Of a DNA stretch of 64,000 nt, positions 6,633-15,825 are shown piece by piece (position 1 is the stretch's first letter; every line of letters starts with the position of its first letter). The notes under the pieces are model-generated. The model did no database searches, was not told the origin of the DNA, and saw nothing but the letters and a program-made list of their open reading frames with translations. Source of the DNA: Magnetococcales bacterium (GTDB lineage: Bacteria > Pseudomonadota > Magnetococcia > Magnetococcales > UBA8363). Made by a program: the position numbers and the translations under genes. Where the stretch lies: assembly GCA_015660855.1 (NCBI GenBank), contig JACSDG010000009.1, forward strand, positions 1 to 64,000. Direction: 5' to 3'.

Positions 6633-8216
6633 ATAACGTACCAGCTTGACTTCCAGGACATTGGGAACCTGGAGGAGTTGCTCCATGACCGCCTTGGGCA
6701 CATCCTGATCAATGTTGATAAAGGCGATGGCCGAACCTCCCTGGCGCGTCCGCCCCAGGTGAAAATTGGCGATGTTGATGCCCGCTTCACCGAGTATGGT
6801 CCCCACCCGCCCGATCAGTCCGGGGGCGTCCTGGTTGGCAACGAACAGCAGATTACCTTCGGGAGTGGCCTCCACCGGGACTTCGTTCATAGCAACGATA
6901 CGAGGCCGTTCATCATAGGACAAAGTCCCAGAAATACAACGCTGGCGTTTTTCGGTGGTTATGGTCACCGTGATCAAGGAGGTAAAACCTTTTTTCGATT
7001 GCGCCCGAACAGTTTCGGTGACCGCAATCCCCCGCTCCTTGGCAATAAGGGGGGCATTGACCAGATTGACCCCCGTTTCCAACATCGGAGTCAGCAAGGA
7101 GTTCAACAATGTATTGGTGATGGGCTTGTGGTTGAGTCCGGCGACACTCCCTTCGTAAATCACCTCGACGGATTGAACACCCGCTTCGGTCAACTGTCCC
7201 AAGGTGGTCCCCAGTTTGTCGGCCAGATTGAGATAAGGACGCAGGGCGGGCAGCTCCATCTCCGTAACAGCGGGAATATTGAGCGCGTTCTGGACCGTCC
7301 CCTTGAGCAAAAAGTCGGAAATTTGTTCGGCAATCTGCACCGCCACCTTGACCTGGGCCTCCGAGGTGGAAGCCCCAAGATGGGGAGTAAAAACTACATT
7401 TTCCAACGCAAACAACGGACTTTCCCGAGCAGGTTCCTTCTCGAAGACATCCAGACCAGCAGCAAAAACCTTACCGGACTTCAGCGCGTCATACAATGCC
7501 GGTTCATCGACAATACCACCACGGGCACAGTTGACGACAATCACCCCTTTCTTCATTTTGGCAAAAGCGTCAGCATTGATGATATGCTTGGTTTTGGCAG
7601 TCAGAGGGGCATGGACGGTGAGGACATCCACCCTGGGCCAAAAATCATCCAGGGTTTCAACCAGTTCAACTCCCAGATCATTCGCCTTGGCTTTGCTGAT
7701 AAAAGGATCGTAGGCGAGGACGTGCATTTTCATCCCTTTGCAACGCTCGATCACCAGTGAACCAATGTTGCCGGTTCCAATGATCCCCAGAGTTTTGCCA
7801 GCAAGCTCCCGCCCCATAAAACCATTCTTCTCCCATTTGCCCGCACGGGTGGAAGCCGTCGCAGCAGGGATGTGCCGAGCCGCAGCCAGCATCAAGGCCA
7901 TGGTATGCTCGGCGGTGGTCACCGAATTGCCGAAGGGGGCGTTCATGACAATGACCCCTTGCTTGGAAGCGGCGGGGATATCCACATTATCCACCCCAAT
8001 CCCAGCACGACCGATCACCTTGAGCCGCGTGGCCGCCTGGATCAAATCCTGCGTCAACCGCGTGGCAGAACGGATGGCTATGCCATCATAATCTGGAAGC
8101 TTCTTTTTCAGATCCTCAGGGGTCAAGCCGGGGAGATAATCCACCTCGACCCCACGGGAACGAAAAACCTGTTCGGCTTCGGGTGACATTTTATCGGAGA
8201 TCAGGACTTTGGCCAT
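6597..8216 (-). CDS. serA: D-3-phosphoglycerate dehydrogenase
   Basis: The enzyme oxidises 3-phosphoglycerate to 3-phosphohydroxypyruvate, the first step of serine synthesis. The 539-residue protein has the NAD-binding GIIGTGNIGSLV motif, the NCARGGIVDE active-site Arg region, PHLGASTSEA, an intervening domain and a C-terminal ACT domain (IGRVGTILGEAGINIANFHLGR). The ATG at 8216 is chosen because GAGGG lies 8 nt upstream; ATG 8222 is too close to it. The last residues ([11 protein letters not shown] after VKLVRY) are encoded by the intergenic repeat, which has replaced the native stop. The core enzyme should be unaffected. Confidence 0.95.
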   Translation of the reverse strand: MAKVLISDKMSPEAEQVFRSRGVEVDYLPGLTPEDLKKKLPDYDGIAIRSATRLTQDLIQAATRLKVIGRAGIGVDNVDIPAASKQGVIVMNAPFGNSVTTAEHTMALMLAAARHIPAATASTRAGKWEKNGFMGRELAGKTLGIIGTGNIGSLVIERCKGMKMHVLAYDPFISKAKANDLGVELVETLDDFWPRVDVLTVHAPLTAKTKHIINADAFAKMKKGVIVVNCARGGIVDEPALYDALKSGKVFAAGLDVFEKEPARESPLFALENVVFTPHLGASTSEAQVKVAVQIAEQISDFLLKGTVQNALNIPAVTEMELPALRPYLNLADKLGTTLGQLTEAGVQSVEVIYEGSVAGLNHKPITNTLLNSLLTPMLETGVNLVNAPLIAKERGIAVTETVRAQSKKGFTSLITVTITTEKRQRCISGTLSYDERPRIVAMNEVPVEATPEGNLLFVANQDAPGLIGRVGTILGEAGINIANFHLGRTRQGGSAIAFINIDQDVPKAVMEQLLQVPNVLEVKLVRYCLEAEPPRFCF

Positions 8217-8292
8217 GGTCATTCCCTCGTTGGCGCGGCTATGATTCTTGACAAGGGCTGACAACTATCACAGTAACGGACTCTTTACAACC

Positions 8293-9084
8293 ATGATCAA
8301 GCATCATTTTAAGGGAAGAGTACTGACAATCGCCGGGACCGATCCCACCTGCGGTGCCGGAATGCCATTGGATATTCGCATGATCAACCACCTGGGAGGA
8401 ATTCCCCAGGCCGCCGTATCCGCAATCACCGTCCAGGACACCGCCCAGGTATCCATTGTCCACCCACTGCCCGGAAACCTTGTTGCCCAACAAATGCGCG
8501 CCGCATTGGACGATATAGGGGTTGATTGCATCAAGCTGGGAATGCTCGCCACCGCCGATATTGTCACAGCAGTCGTTGCAACCCTTGAGCTTTATCCAAA
8601 CATACCCATCGTTGCCGATCCGGTCCTGGCGGGAACCGGTGGCGGCGTGCTGTTGGACCCCGAAGGATTGGACCTGTGGCGACGTTTTCTCCTTCCACGG
8701 GTCACCCTTGTCACCCCCAATCTTCCAGAGGCCCACATCCTGGTCGCCGACAGGCCCCAAAACAACACCTTTTCAACCCAGGAATCACTGGCCGCTGCCC
8801 TGGCCAGCCGTGGGTGCTCGGTATTGCTCAAGGGGGGACATGCCGAAGGCATGGAGGTTGTGGATCTTCTCTGGCACCAGGGACACGCCACACGCCATCG
8901 CCACCCGCGCCTTCCTGGAATTTCATTCCACGGTACCGGTTGCGCCCTGGCTGCGGCCATTGCGACATTTCTTGCCTTTGGCCTCCCCCTGGAAGAAGGG
9001 GTGGAAAAAGGTCTTGCGGTCGTTCTCAAAGCCATGGAAAATGGTTCGATTCTCGGACGGGGACAACGATTGCTCAAGGTTTGA
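8293..9084 (+). CDS. thiD: Hydroxymethylpyrimidine/phosphomethylpyrimidine kinase
   Basis: This ribokinase-fold enzyme phosphorylates HMP and HMP-P in thiamine synthesis. The 263-residue protein starts with TIAGTDPTCGAGMPLDI, a diverged form of the usual TIAGSDSSGGAGIQAD signature. It keeps the DPVLAGTGGG substrate loop, TPNLPEA, and the LPGISFHGTGCALAAAIA anion-hole/catalytic Asp region, where GTGC sits but the usual Asp-Thr is His-Gly. It starts 76 bp from serA, divergently. The diverged signature leaves some doubt whether HMP is the substrate. Confidence 0.8.
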   Translation: MIKHHFKGRVLTIAGTDPTCGAGMPLDIRMINHLGGIPQAAVSAITVQDTAQVSIVHPLPGNLVAQQMRAALDDIGVDCIKLGMLATADIVTAVVATLELYPNIPIVADPVLAGTGGGVLLDPEGLDLWRRFLLPRVTLVTPNLPEAHILVADRPQNNTFSTQESLAAALASRGCSVLLKGGHAEGMEVVDLLWHQGHATRHRHPRLPGISFHGTGCALAAAIATFLAFGLPLEEGVEKGLAVVLKAMENGSILGRGQRLLKV

Positions 9085-9152
9085 CAATACCATCCATCGG
9101 CGGTCCCTTTGGACTCAATGAAAACAGCGTCGCCACATGAAGAGAGATCCCC

Positions 9153-9707
9153 ATGGCAAGAGTACTGGTACCCCTGGCCGAAGGCTTTGAAGAATTGGAA
9201 GCGGTCACCATCATCGACATCCTGCGTCGTGCCGAAATCGAATGTGTCGTTGCCGGGTTGCAGGAGGGACCCGTGCGCGGGAGCCGACGCACCGTCATTG
9301 TACCGGATACCACCCTGGAACAGGTGATGGACCAACCCTTCGACATGATCGCCCTACCCGGCGGCATGCCAGGAAGTTCCAACCTCAACGCCGACCCTCG
9401 CATCCACCAACTGCTGGACCGCCTCTCCAGGGAAGGCAAGATAACCGCAGCCATTTGCGCCGCCCCCCTGGTCCTGGCCACGTCGGGACTGCTCAAAGGC
9501 AAAAAAGGAACCAGCTTTCCCGGCGCGTTATCGCAAAAATTGTTGGAAGGGGTCAGTTACCAGGAAACTGCCGTGGTCGTCGATGGCACCGTGATTACCT
9601 CTCGGGGACCGGGAACCGCCATGGATTTCGCTTTAACATTGGTCGAAACTTTGGCCGGGAGCGAGGTGCGCAAAAAGGTGGAAACCCCACTGCAACGCCC
9701 CCGGTAA
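9153..9707 (+). CDS. DJ-1/PfpI family protein (YajL/ThiJ-like)
   Basis: This 184-residue protein has the reactive Cys102 in the nucleophile elbow (AAICAAPLVLA) and the upstream Glu15 (EGFEELEA) that tunes its acidity. It ends in SRGPGTAMDFALTLVETLAG, typical of the YajL/DJ-1 branch. Members act in oxidative-stress or glyoxal defence. It follows thiD by 68 bp, the arrangement behind the old ThiJ name, though no thiamine step is established. Its TAA stop overlaps the first base of repeat copy R5. Confidence 0.9.
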   Translation: MARVLVPLAEGFEELEAVTIIDILRRAEIECVVAGLQEGPVRGSRRTVIVPDTTLEQVMDQPFDMIALPGGMPGSSNLNADPRIHQLLDRLSREGKITAAICAAPLVLATSGLLKGKKGTSFPGALSQKLLEGVSYQETAVVVDGTVITSRGPGTAMDFALTLVETLAGSEVRKKVETPLQRPR

Positions 9708-9836
9708 TGCCCTGCGGGCACAAAGTCAAGACCAAAACCTTGGGGGCTTCGCCCCCAAACCCCCATAGGCAAAAAAGCTTTTTTGTTTTAATTCAAAAAC
9801 AAAACCTTGGGGCGCTGCCCCAAACCCCGTCCCGAT
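9708..9836 (+). repeat. Composite GC-hairpin repeat, copy R5 (internal deletion)
   Basis: It starts at the stop codon of the DJ-1 gene with ATGCCCTGCGGGCA. It carries both the TTGGGGGCTTCGCCCCCAA and TTGGGGCGCTGCCCCAA hairpins, lacks the long G/C palindrome and AT block, and resumes with the CCGATAC end. That end is about 10 nt before the stop of the leftward small gene at 9846. Confidence 0.85.
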
Positions 9837-9845
9837 ACCTGAACA

Positions 9846-10049
9846 TCACTCCTCTCGGCAATCCTCCTCAAGCACCCGCTTGAAGACCGACTGAAAATCG
9901 GCATCCTGCGAATTCTCAGTGCGACGCTTGAAATGCGTTGAACGCTCCGTAAAACGCCCGGAAAGCTGGCTCCCCTCCACAATCCTCGATGGCGGAACCA
10001 AGGTTTCGGGCTGAAGTGCTACCCAGCCCATGTGTGACAAGATGACCAT
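9846..10049 (-). CDS. Small hypothetical protein (67 aa)
   Basis: I do not recognise this protein. The ATG at 10049 has a GGAGG ribosome site 5 nt upstream, which supports real translation; a longer GTG start at 10070 overlaps that site. The C-terminal half is hydrophilic and probably helical (HFKRRTENSQDADFQSVFKRVLEE). It lies downstream of prfA in the same direction with 120 bp between. Confidence 0.45.
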   Translation of the reverse strand: MVILSHMGWVALQPETLVPPSRIVEGSQLSGRFTERSTHFKRRTENSQDADFQSVFKRVLEEDCREE

Positions 10050-10169
10050 AAAGTCCTCCACGCCGTCCACCCAACAGCAAGGTCAAACGCAACCCTGCCC
10101 TGTGGCCCCCCCCTGTTTCTTTAATCGGCAGAAAAACTTAATCGGTCAACTGTTTTTTATCCTTTTCGA

Positions 10170-11258
10170 TTATGGAGAATCGACAAATTCCGCCAAAAGT
10201 TTGGCTTGATAATCACTGGAAAGGGCGGAAATCACCTCCTCCAAATCCCCCTGCAACACCTGATCAAGCCTGTAGATGGTGAGATTGATACGATGATCGG
10301 TCAACCGCCCCTGGGGAAAATTGTAGGTACGAATGCGCTCCGAGCGGTCACCACTCCCCACCTGTCCTTTGCGATCACGCGAACGGGCTTCTTCGGCGGC
10401 TTTCAGTTCGATGTCGTAAAGCCGCGCTTTTAAAACTTTCAAAGCTTTGGCCTTGTTTTTATGTTGAGATTTTTCATCCTGGCAAACGACGACCAAACCG
10501 GACGGAAGGTGGGTGATACGCACCGCCGAATCGGTCGTGTTGACACTCTGACCGCCCGGTCCCGAAGAACGATAGACATCGATGCGCAAATCTTCACGCT
10601 CGTTGATGACCACGTCCACCTCTTCGGCCTCCGGCAAAACCGCCACCGTGCAAGCCGAGGTGTGAATCCGCCCCCCCGCCTCAGTCACCGGAACCCTTTG
10701 CACCCGATGGACACCCGATTCAAACTTGAGAGAGGAAAACACCCCCTTGCCACTCACCATGACGATGATTTCCTTAAACCCCCCCAAATCGGTCGCATGG
10801 GTGGAAAGCAATTCCATCCGCCAGCCCCGGGATTCGGCAAATCGCTGATACATGCGTAACATTTCACCGGCAAACAACGCCGCCTCTTCCCCCCCCGTTC
10901 CAGCCCGAATTTCCAGAATGGCGTTTTTTTGATCGTTACGATCTTTAGGCAGCAACATGACCTGCAAATCGCGCCAAGCCTGCTCACGTCGCGTTTGCAA
11001 AATTTCCCGTTCATCCCGTGCCAACGAACGTAGCTCTGGATCCTGCTGGGATTCCACCAACAGGGCTTCGGTGGCAACAATCTCCGTATCGATAGCCTGA
11101 AGATCTTTGAAGGCAGCCACCACCGGATCCAAGCCGGCATATTCGCGGCTTAACCGGGAAAAACGACCGGAATCGGCCATGACCTCGGCCTGGGACAGAA
11201 GGGCCGCCAATTCTCCATGGCGACGTTGCAGATCATTAAGTTTGGACAGAAAGGACAT
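10170..11258 (-). CDS. prfA: Peptide chain release factor 1
   Basis: This factor recognises UAA/UAG stop codons and triggers peptide release. The 362-residue protein has the stop-codon reading motif P-V-T ([15 protein letters not shown]) and the universal GGQ loop ([19 protein letters not shown]). Length is standard. It follows hemA by 33 bp in the same direction, the conserved hemA-prfA order. A prmC methylase that would normally modify the GGQ glutamine is not the next gene. Confidence 0.97.
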   Translation of the reverse strand: MSFLSKLNDLQRRHGELAALLSQAEVMADSGRFSRLSREYAGLDPVVAAFKDLQAIDTEIVATEALLVESQQDPELRSLARDEREILQTRREQAWRDLQVMLLPKDRNDQKNAILEIRAGTGGEEAALFAGEMLRMYQRFAESRGWRMELLSTHATDLGGFKEIIVMVSGKGVFSSLKFESGVHRVQRVPVTEAGGRIHTSACTVAVLPEAEEVDVVINEREDLRIDVYRSSGPGGQSVNTTDSAVRITHLPSGLVVVCQDEKSQHKNKAKALKVLKARLYDIELKAAEEARSRDRKGQVGSGDRSERIRTYNFPQGRLTDHRINLTIYRLDQVLQGDLEEVISALSSDYQAKLLAEFVDSP

Positions 11259-11291
11259 GGTTGGCCAAGATCATGGGTTGATGCTATGATT

Positions 11292-12578
11292 TTATTGTCG
11301 AATGTCGGTTTGGTTTTCATCATCCAGGCGAAACAGTTTTTTTGCGGCCTCCACTAGGCTGGCACCGTCCTCGCCGGACCCTTGTTCACGCAATTGCGTC
11401 AGGGGGACATGCAGGATTCGATTGACCAACACCCTGGCCATATTGGCAACCCGCTCACGATCTTCCTGAGTCAACGGCGTCCAACCTTTCAAAGCTTTTT
11501 CGACTTCCTGGTCACGGATAGTTTCCAAAGATTTGCGCAAAGCCACCAAAGTCGGTACCACATCCAGGGAACGTGCCCAGGTCAAAAATTCGGCGACACC
11601 ACTGCGAACAATAGCTTCAGCGGCTTCAACTTCCTGGTTGCGATCTTTGCGATTATCCCGGGAAATTTTTTCCAGATCGTCGATATCATACAAAAAGGCG
11701 TTGTCAATCTGGGCGATTTCCGGCGCCAGATCGCGGGGAACGGCGATATCAATATAAAATTGCGAACGGTACCGCCGTTGCCGCAGGGCGGCACGAACCA
11801 TGTCGGCACCAACGATGGGACGCATGGCCCCGGTGGAAGAAATGATGATATCGGCCTCGGCCAGCCGTCGTTCCAGATCGCAAAGGCCAAAGGCTTCGCC
11901 GTCAAACCGTCCGGCCAGCTCCTGTGCCCGCTCCAGGGTGCGGTTGGCCACCAGGATGCGCACCCCCTGTCCCGCCAGATGACGTGCCGCCAGCTCACAC
12001 ATTTCACCCGCGCCGATGAGCAAACAGACATGCCCTTCCAAAGCACCAAAAATTTTTCGCGCCAAAGAGACCGCGACGGAAGCGATGGAGACCGGATTTT
12101 TGGCAAGTCCGGTTTCGCTACGAATTTTTTTGGCCACGCGAAACACCTGATGGCAATACCGGCCCAGCACCGACCCACAACTACCGGCCTCACTCGCCCG
12201 TTGCCACGCCTGTTTCACCTGACCCAAAACCTGGGCTTCCCCGACGACAAGGGAATCCAGACTGGCGGCCACCCGATAACCATGGGCCACCGCCGCCTCA
12301 CCTTCGTGGATATAAAGGTGGGGTTCCAGCGACTCTGCGGCCATATGGCTCTTCTGCGCCAGCAGTCGGATGGTCACCGCCTGGGCATATTCGACCCGGC
12401 TACAGACCAGCCAAACCTCAAAACGGTTGCAGGTGGAAAGGACAAGCCCTTCCTCCACCCCTTCAAGCCCGGTCAAAGCCTGCAACCATTCCGTCAACTG
12501 GTCATCGCCGGGGGCAATTTTTTCCCGTATGGCTACCGGAGCGGTCTTGTGATTCAGCCCGACAATCAAAATCTTCAT
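11292..12578 (-). CDS. hemA: Glutamyl-tRNA reductase
   Basis: It catalyses NADPH-dependent reduction of Glu-tRNA(Glu) to glutamate-1-semialdehyde, the entry to C5-pathway tetrapyrrole synthesis. The 428-residue protein has the nucleophilic Cys in LSTCNRFEVW, the GLNHKTAPVAIREK start, the ETGLAKNPVSIASVAVSLA segment and an NADPH-binding LIGAGEMCELAARHL. The C5 pathway rather than an ALA synthase is implied. It heads the hemA-prfA unit. Confidence 0.97.
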   Translation of the reverse strand: MKILIVGLNHKTAPVAIREKIAPGDDQLTEWLQALTGLEGVEEGLVLSTCNRFEVWLVCSRVEYAQAVTIRLLAQKSHMAAESLEPHLYIHEGEAAVAHGYRVAASLDSLVVGEAQVLGQVKQAWQRASEAGSCGSVLGRYCHQVFRVAKKIRSETGLAKNPVSIASVAVSLARKIFGALEGHVCLLIGAGEMCELAARHLAGQGVRILVANRTLERAQELAGRFDGEAFGLCDLERRLAEADIIISSTGAMRPIVGADMVRAALRQRRYRSQFYIDIAVPRDLAPEIAQIDNAFLYDIDDLEKISRDNRKDRNQEVEAAEAIVRSGVAEFLTWARSLDVVPTLVALRKSLETIRDQEVEKALKGWTPLTQEDRERVANMARVLVNRILHVPLTQLREQGSGEDGASLVEAAKKLFRLDDENQTDIRQ

Positions 12579-13029
12579 TTAAATACAGGTTCCCGGCCCT
12601 GGATTCGTTTGGCCATTTTCCCCACCAAAAGAGTAAGGAACGATACACCGGGCATACTACCCGCTTGAACGCACATTCCGAAAGGAGCCGCCTGAAAAAA
12701 AGCGACATGTCAAGCCGAGGAAGACAAAAAGTTCGGTTGAAAAAGACCAACATTTTCGTCCCTGGGCTGAATGTTCCCATCGCGTCATCACTGTCATCTG
12801 CAACCATACCCCCATCGTCTTTTTCCTCAACATAGTTAAACCGTTGACAAACATAATTATTAAAATATATCAGCAACCATTCAATTTTGATGCTTGACAA
12901 TCTTGCATGATCCTCGGTAATTTTCGCGTAGCCTTTCGCCGTATAATTTATCCAAAGTTTATGTAAATCATTTATTTTGTCCCCTGTTTTCTGCATCCCC
13001 CGTTAGTCTTCTTTAAGATTGAAAAAACC
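12579..13029. other. AT-rich intergenic region between divergent hemA and the RelA/SpoT gene
   Basis: No convincing gene is seen in these 451 bp. The right half is AT-rich compared with the flanking core genes. It holds two TTGACA hexamers, at 12844 and 12894. The first is followed after 16 nt by TATATC (12866-12871), a plausible sigma-70 promoter for the rightward gene. Confidence 0.5.
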
Positions 13030-14943
13030 ATGAATAGTATCAACGAACAAAATAATAAAGAAAGCTTGGTCTGCGCAGATATTGAGTATCGCGCCACGGC
13101 TGCCGAAAACCACTGTCATGGTGCGCTGAACAAATTAGCCGATCTCAATAGGGACTGTCTCTATACGTTCAAACATCGAAAAAAAACCAGGAAGAAAATT
13201 CGCAACAAAGCTAGAAGTTATTATGAAGATAATCCAGATGGTCAATTTGACCCTTATGACGAAATCAAAGATGCGTGGGCCTGTCGTTACGTCCTCCTGT
13301 CACAAGAATTCATGCCGGGGTTTGTAGAAAAACTCGTTCGTCTCATCGTAACCAACAAACCGGTGGACGGTATTTCCTCTCCTTTCAAACATGGCGGTCT
13401 TGAAGAAATCACAATCTATGACAACCGCCCTGACAAAGATCCTCTTTCCATTGTTTCCAAAGTCACGGACAAGCTTTCCAGGTTGTTATCCCCCGAAGAT
13501 CTTGAAAACAAGGTAAAAAAAGATTCCAAGCCAAGCGGCTATTCCTCGGTACACATCATTGCCAAAGTAACGGTAGACTACACAACGATTTCCGGGGAGG
13601 ATAAAAAAGGGGTAGACGTAGCCGTTGAAGTACAGATTCGTGACATTTTTGAAGATGCCTGGGGCGAAATCGAACATCGAATGGTCTACAGTTCCAAAGA
13701 CGATGGCGAAGGGGAAAATCGCCCTTTCCTTTCCGACTCGATCTGGGGGCAGCATTTGAATGCACTCAAGACATTACTTGACGGGTGTAGCCAATATGCA
13801 AGCATTCTCTACAGGTATGAACAGCAATCCCAAATTGTAGAAAATCCGAAGTCGGATTCTGCCCCTCTGTCCCTGGCAGATACCGACAAAAGACATGTAA
13901 TCTCCCTACTTAAACAAGAAGGTGTCGGTAATCAAATCATCCTGGTCGTTGACGCTGCCTATGAGCAACTTAAAGGAGTCCAGGAACAACGTTTGCAGCT
14001 TTCCGATCCAGCCTATCAGGAATTGGCAGACACATTTGCCGATGCCATCAAGGTTTCCCAAGCTTTTCTGGATCTAAAATTTTCGGACGGCTACTCTGTT
14101 CGCTATTTTTTGGAATCCGAACGACTGCTCGCTCTGATGAACACCACGGAGAGCGAATTGCCGTTAACTGTATATGACGACTATCAAAAACTTTTCAATC
14201 AGTTTCCTGAGGATCTCGTTCTTGCTTTCCGTAAGGGACAAATTCTTTGTCGCAAAACGGAACTGCAAGATTTCCATTTGGCAGTAACCGTCCTTGAAAA
14301 AGCGCAGGCGAATATCGAAAATCCCCGGTGTCGCTCCTCCAATTTTAGACAAAAGGGGCTTAATCTTCTTCGCGACGCCATCCCGGTGCAAATTGGCCAT
14401 GCTTGCGCACTGATTTCCGAACGTCTCATAAAAACGGATCCTAAAAAAGCGAAAGGATATCTGGAAAGAAGCACGCAACTCAACCAAAGTGTCGTCGATC
14501 GTTGCAACCTGGACATGTTGAGCCATGTAGAGGCCGATCATGGTCGCATTCTTGGGCGAGCAATTAACAACTTTCTTAACTGCCTGATCGACAAGGAACG
14601 CGGAGATGGCACAATTGCTGCTTACATTCTTTCCAAGCGGACCCCAGAATGGGACAAGGACAGGATCGCTGAGTTACTGCAATGGATGGATCACCCTGGT
14701 CTCGCCAAGTTCAGGGCAGAATATTCCACCCGAGACACCATTATGGTTGTACGTGCCGTTCTTGGGGAAACCGATCTGGCCAAAAAGGAAGCCAGTGCCG
14801 TTATGGACGAATTGTATAAACGAGCATTAAGTTATTCCTCCCTGGAGGGAATGCACCCTGGACTGGTTTCTGTCAATCTAAAGCAATACGATGAAAAGTT
14901 ATGTTATTCTCGCGCCGTAACAATTCATACATTGCTTGGTTAG
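13030..14943 (+). CDS. RelA/SpoT-domain nucleotide pyrophosphokinase with helical/TPR-like C-terminus
   Basis: Residues about 35-220 form a (p)ppGpp-synthetase fold: a basic helix (KHRKKTRKKIRNKARS), D81-AWACR86, SGYSSVH (169-175), the catalytic-type E200-VQIR and AWGEIEH (210-216). There is no HD hydrolase, TGS or ACT domain, so it is not a housekeeping Rel. Residues about 350-600 look like helical repeats (FPEDLVLAFRKGQILCRKTE, KGYLERSTQLNQSVVDR). Long single-domain synthetases of this kind include toxic alarmone synthetases used in phage defence. No antitoxin-like gene is adjacent. Base composition is more AT-rich than that of neighbours, suggesting transfer. The activity as synthetase or tRNA pyrophosphokinase is an inference. 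Confidence 0.8.
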   Translation: MNSINEQNNKESLVCADIEYRATAAENHCHGALNKLADLNRDCLYTFKHRKKTRKKIRNKARSYYEDNPDGQFDPYDEIKDAWACRYVLLSQEFMPGFVEKLVRLIVTNKPVDGISSPFKHGGLEEITIYDNRPDKDPLSIVSKVTDKLSRLLSPEDLENKVKKDSKPSGYSSVHIIAKVTVDYTTISGEDKKGVDVAVEVQIRDIFEDAWGEIEHRMVYSSKDDGEGENRPFLSDSIWGQHLNALKTLLDGCSQYASILYRYEQQSQIVENPKSDSAPLSLADTDKRHVISLLKQEGVGNQIILVVDAAYEQLKGVQEQRLQLSDPAYQELADTFADAIKVSQAFLDLKFSDGYSVRYFLESERLLALMNTTESELPLTVYDDYQKLFNQFPEDLVLAFRKGQILCRKTELQDFHLAVTVLEKAQANIENPRCRSSNFRQKGLNLLRDAIPVQIGHACALISERLIKTDPKKAKGYLERSTQLNQSVVDRCNLDMLSHVEADHGRILGRAINNFLNCLIDKERGDGTIAAYILSKRTPEWDKDRIAELLQWMDHPGLAKFRAEYSTRDTIMVVRAVLGETDLAKKEASAVMDELYKRALSYSSLEGMHPGLVSVNLKQYDEKLCYSRAVTIHTLLG

Positions 14944-15021
14944 GTGGTTTTGTCAGAACAAGGTTCTTCAGGTTTGAGCGTTGACTGTCGATATGAATGG
15001 AGACGGTTTGATTGTTTTCTA

Positions 15022-15050
15022 TTGACCCGGAAGATGGTCTTGTCTAGACT
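15022..15050 (+). promoter_or_regulatory. Sigma-70-like promoter upstream of candidate small RNA
   Basis: TTGACC (15022-15027) and TAGACT (15045-15050) are separated by exactly 17 nt. The predicted start near 15057 would make a transcript of about 150 nt ending at the strong terminator at 15171-15208. Confidence 0.5.
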
Positions 15051-15056
15051 GGATTC

Positions 15057-15208
15057 CAAGGATTAAATGTTCGATTTACAAGGAGGAAAAAATATGATAA
15101 GGAGCGGACGATAGTACTTGATCTCAGTTTGAAGTTATTGCACCGGATGATCGCCTTGAATAAGGCGCGAAAGCCGGATCGGGAGGTTCTTCCGATCCGG
15201 CTTTTTTC
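15057..15208 (+). ncRNA. Candidate small RNA or leader-type transcript with mini-ORF
   Basis: Bounded by a promoter-like element and a classical intrinsic terminator, this segment holds no sizeable gene. It has an excellent AGGAGG ribosome site (about 15081) 7 nt before an ATG. That ATG opens a frame of only six codons (MIRSGR, stop at about 15112). A CGCCTT/AAGGCG hairpin (about 15152-15167) precedes the terminator. No co-directional gene follows; the next gene converges. It is therefore either a trans-acting RNA or a tiny peptide gene, not an attenuator. Confidence 0.45.
15171..15208 (+). terminator. Rho-independent terminator
   Basis: A 10-bp perfect stem GCCGGATCGG/CCGATCCGGC, extended by AA/TT, encloses a 9-nt loop and runs into a T-tract (CTTTTTTC). 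It would end the candidate small RNA and possibly read-through from the RelA/SpoT gene. Confidence 0.85.
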
Positions 15209-15291
15209 ATCGCAACGACCTGAAGCAATTCTTTCTCTTCTCACTGGACTTCCCGCCTTTCCGCCTCCGTAACGGTGGGTCATAACCCTTT

Positions 15292-15825
15292 CTACCAGTA
15301 GAGGGGATAGCGGCGGTCTGGGGAAAGGTTGTTGACCAAAAGGGCCACCAAAAGCATCACCAACGCCCCGGAAAATGCGGGTACAATGGGATAGAGCCAA
15401 CCCAGGGCATGGATTTGATCTGAGCCGATGATGGCTATAAGGGCCGTGGCACCGCCTGGAGGGTGCAAGGTTCGTGTCATTTGCATAACGACAATAGCCA
15501 GAGAAACCGCCAGTGCCGCCGCCAGCCAAGGGATATGTCCAATCCCTTGAAAAACCCCCACACCAACGATCCCCGACAACAAATGTCCCCCCAGGAGATG
15601 GCGCGGCTGCGCCAGGGGAGAGGTTATGGCACCATAAATCAATACCGCCGACGCCCCAAACGAACCAATGATCATAACCAAATCATGGGGAGCCAACATT
15701 TTTTCGTGAATCACAGCCACAGCCCCAATTCCCAAAAAAGACCCACACCAGGACCAAAATACTTCCTGCGCGGAAACTTTGGGGGGACGCAGCCCGCCAC
15801 CAGAAATTTTTTTGAATGAGAACAT
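15292..15825 (-). CDS. HPP family integral membrane protein
   Basis: This 177-residue protein has about four hydrophobic segments and the family signature TLHPPGGATAL. HPP proteins are membrane proteins, some linked to nitrite transport, with poorly known function. The ATG at 15825 lies inside the left end of repeat R6: the CATGATGCC of the repeat overlaps the start codon. The repeat has therefore replaced the original 5' region or supplied the start. It is the last gene of the petABC direction. Confidence 0.85.
   Translation of the reverse strand: MFSFKKISGGGLRPPKVSAQEVFWSWCGSFLGIGAVAVIHEKMLAPHDLVMIIGSFGASAVLIYGAITSPLAQPRHLLGGHLLSGIVGVGVFQGIGHIPWLAAALAVSLAIVVMQMTRTLHPPGGATALIAIIGSDQIHALGWLYPIVPAFSGALVMLLVALLVNNLSPDRRYPLYW

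Noticed and set aside
6678..7760. A 360-codon rightward frame opposite serA
   Set aside because: It lies fully inside the conserved serA coding sequence on the other strand and has no family resemblance.
12502..12996. A 164-codon leftward frame upstream of hemA
   Set aside because: It reads through the hemA 5' end in another frame and AT-rich intergenic DNA; composition is not protein-like.
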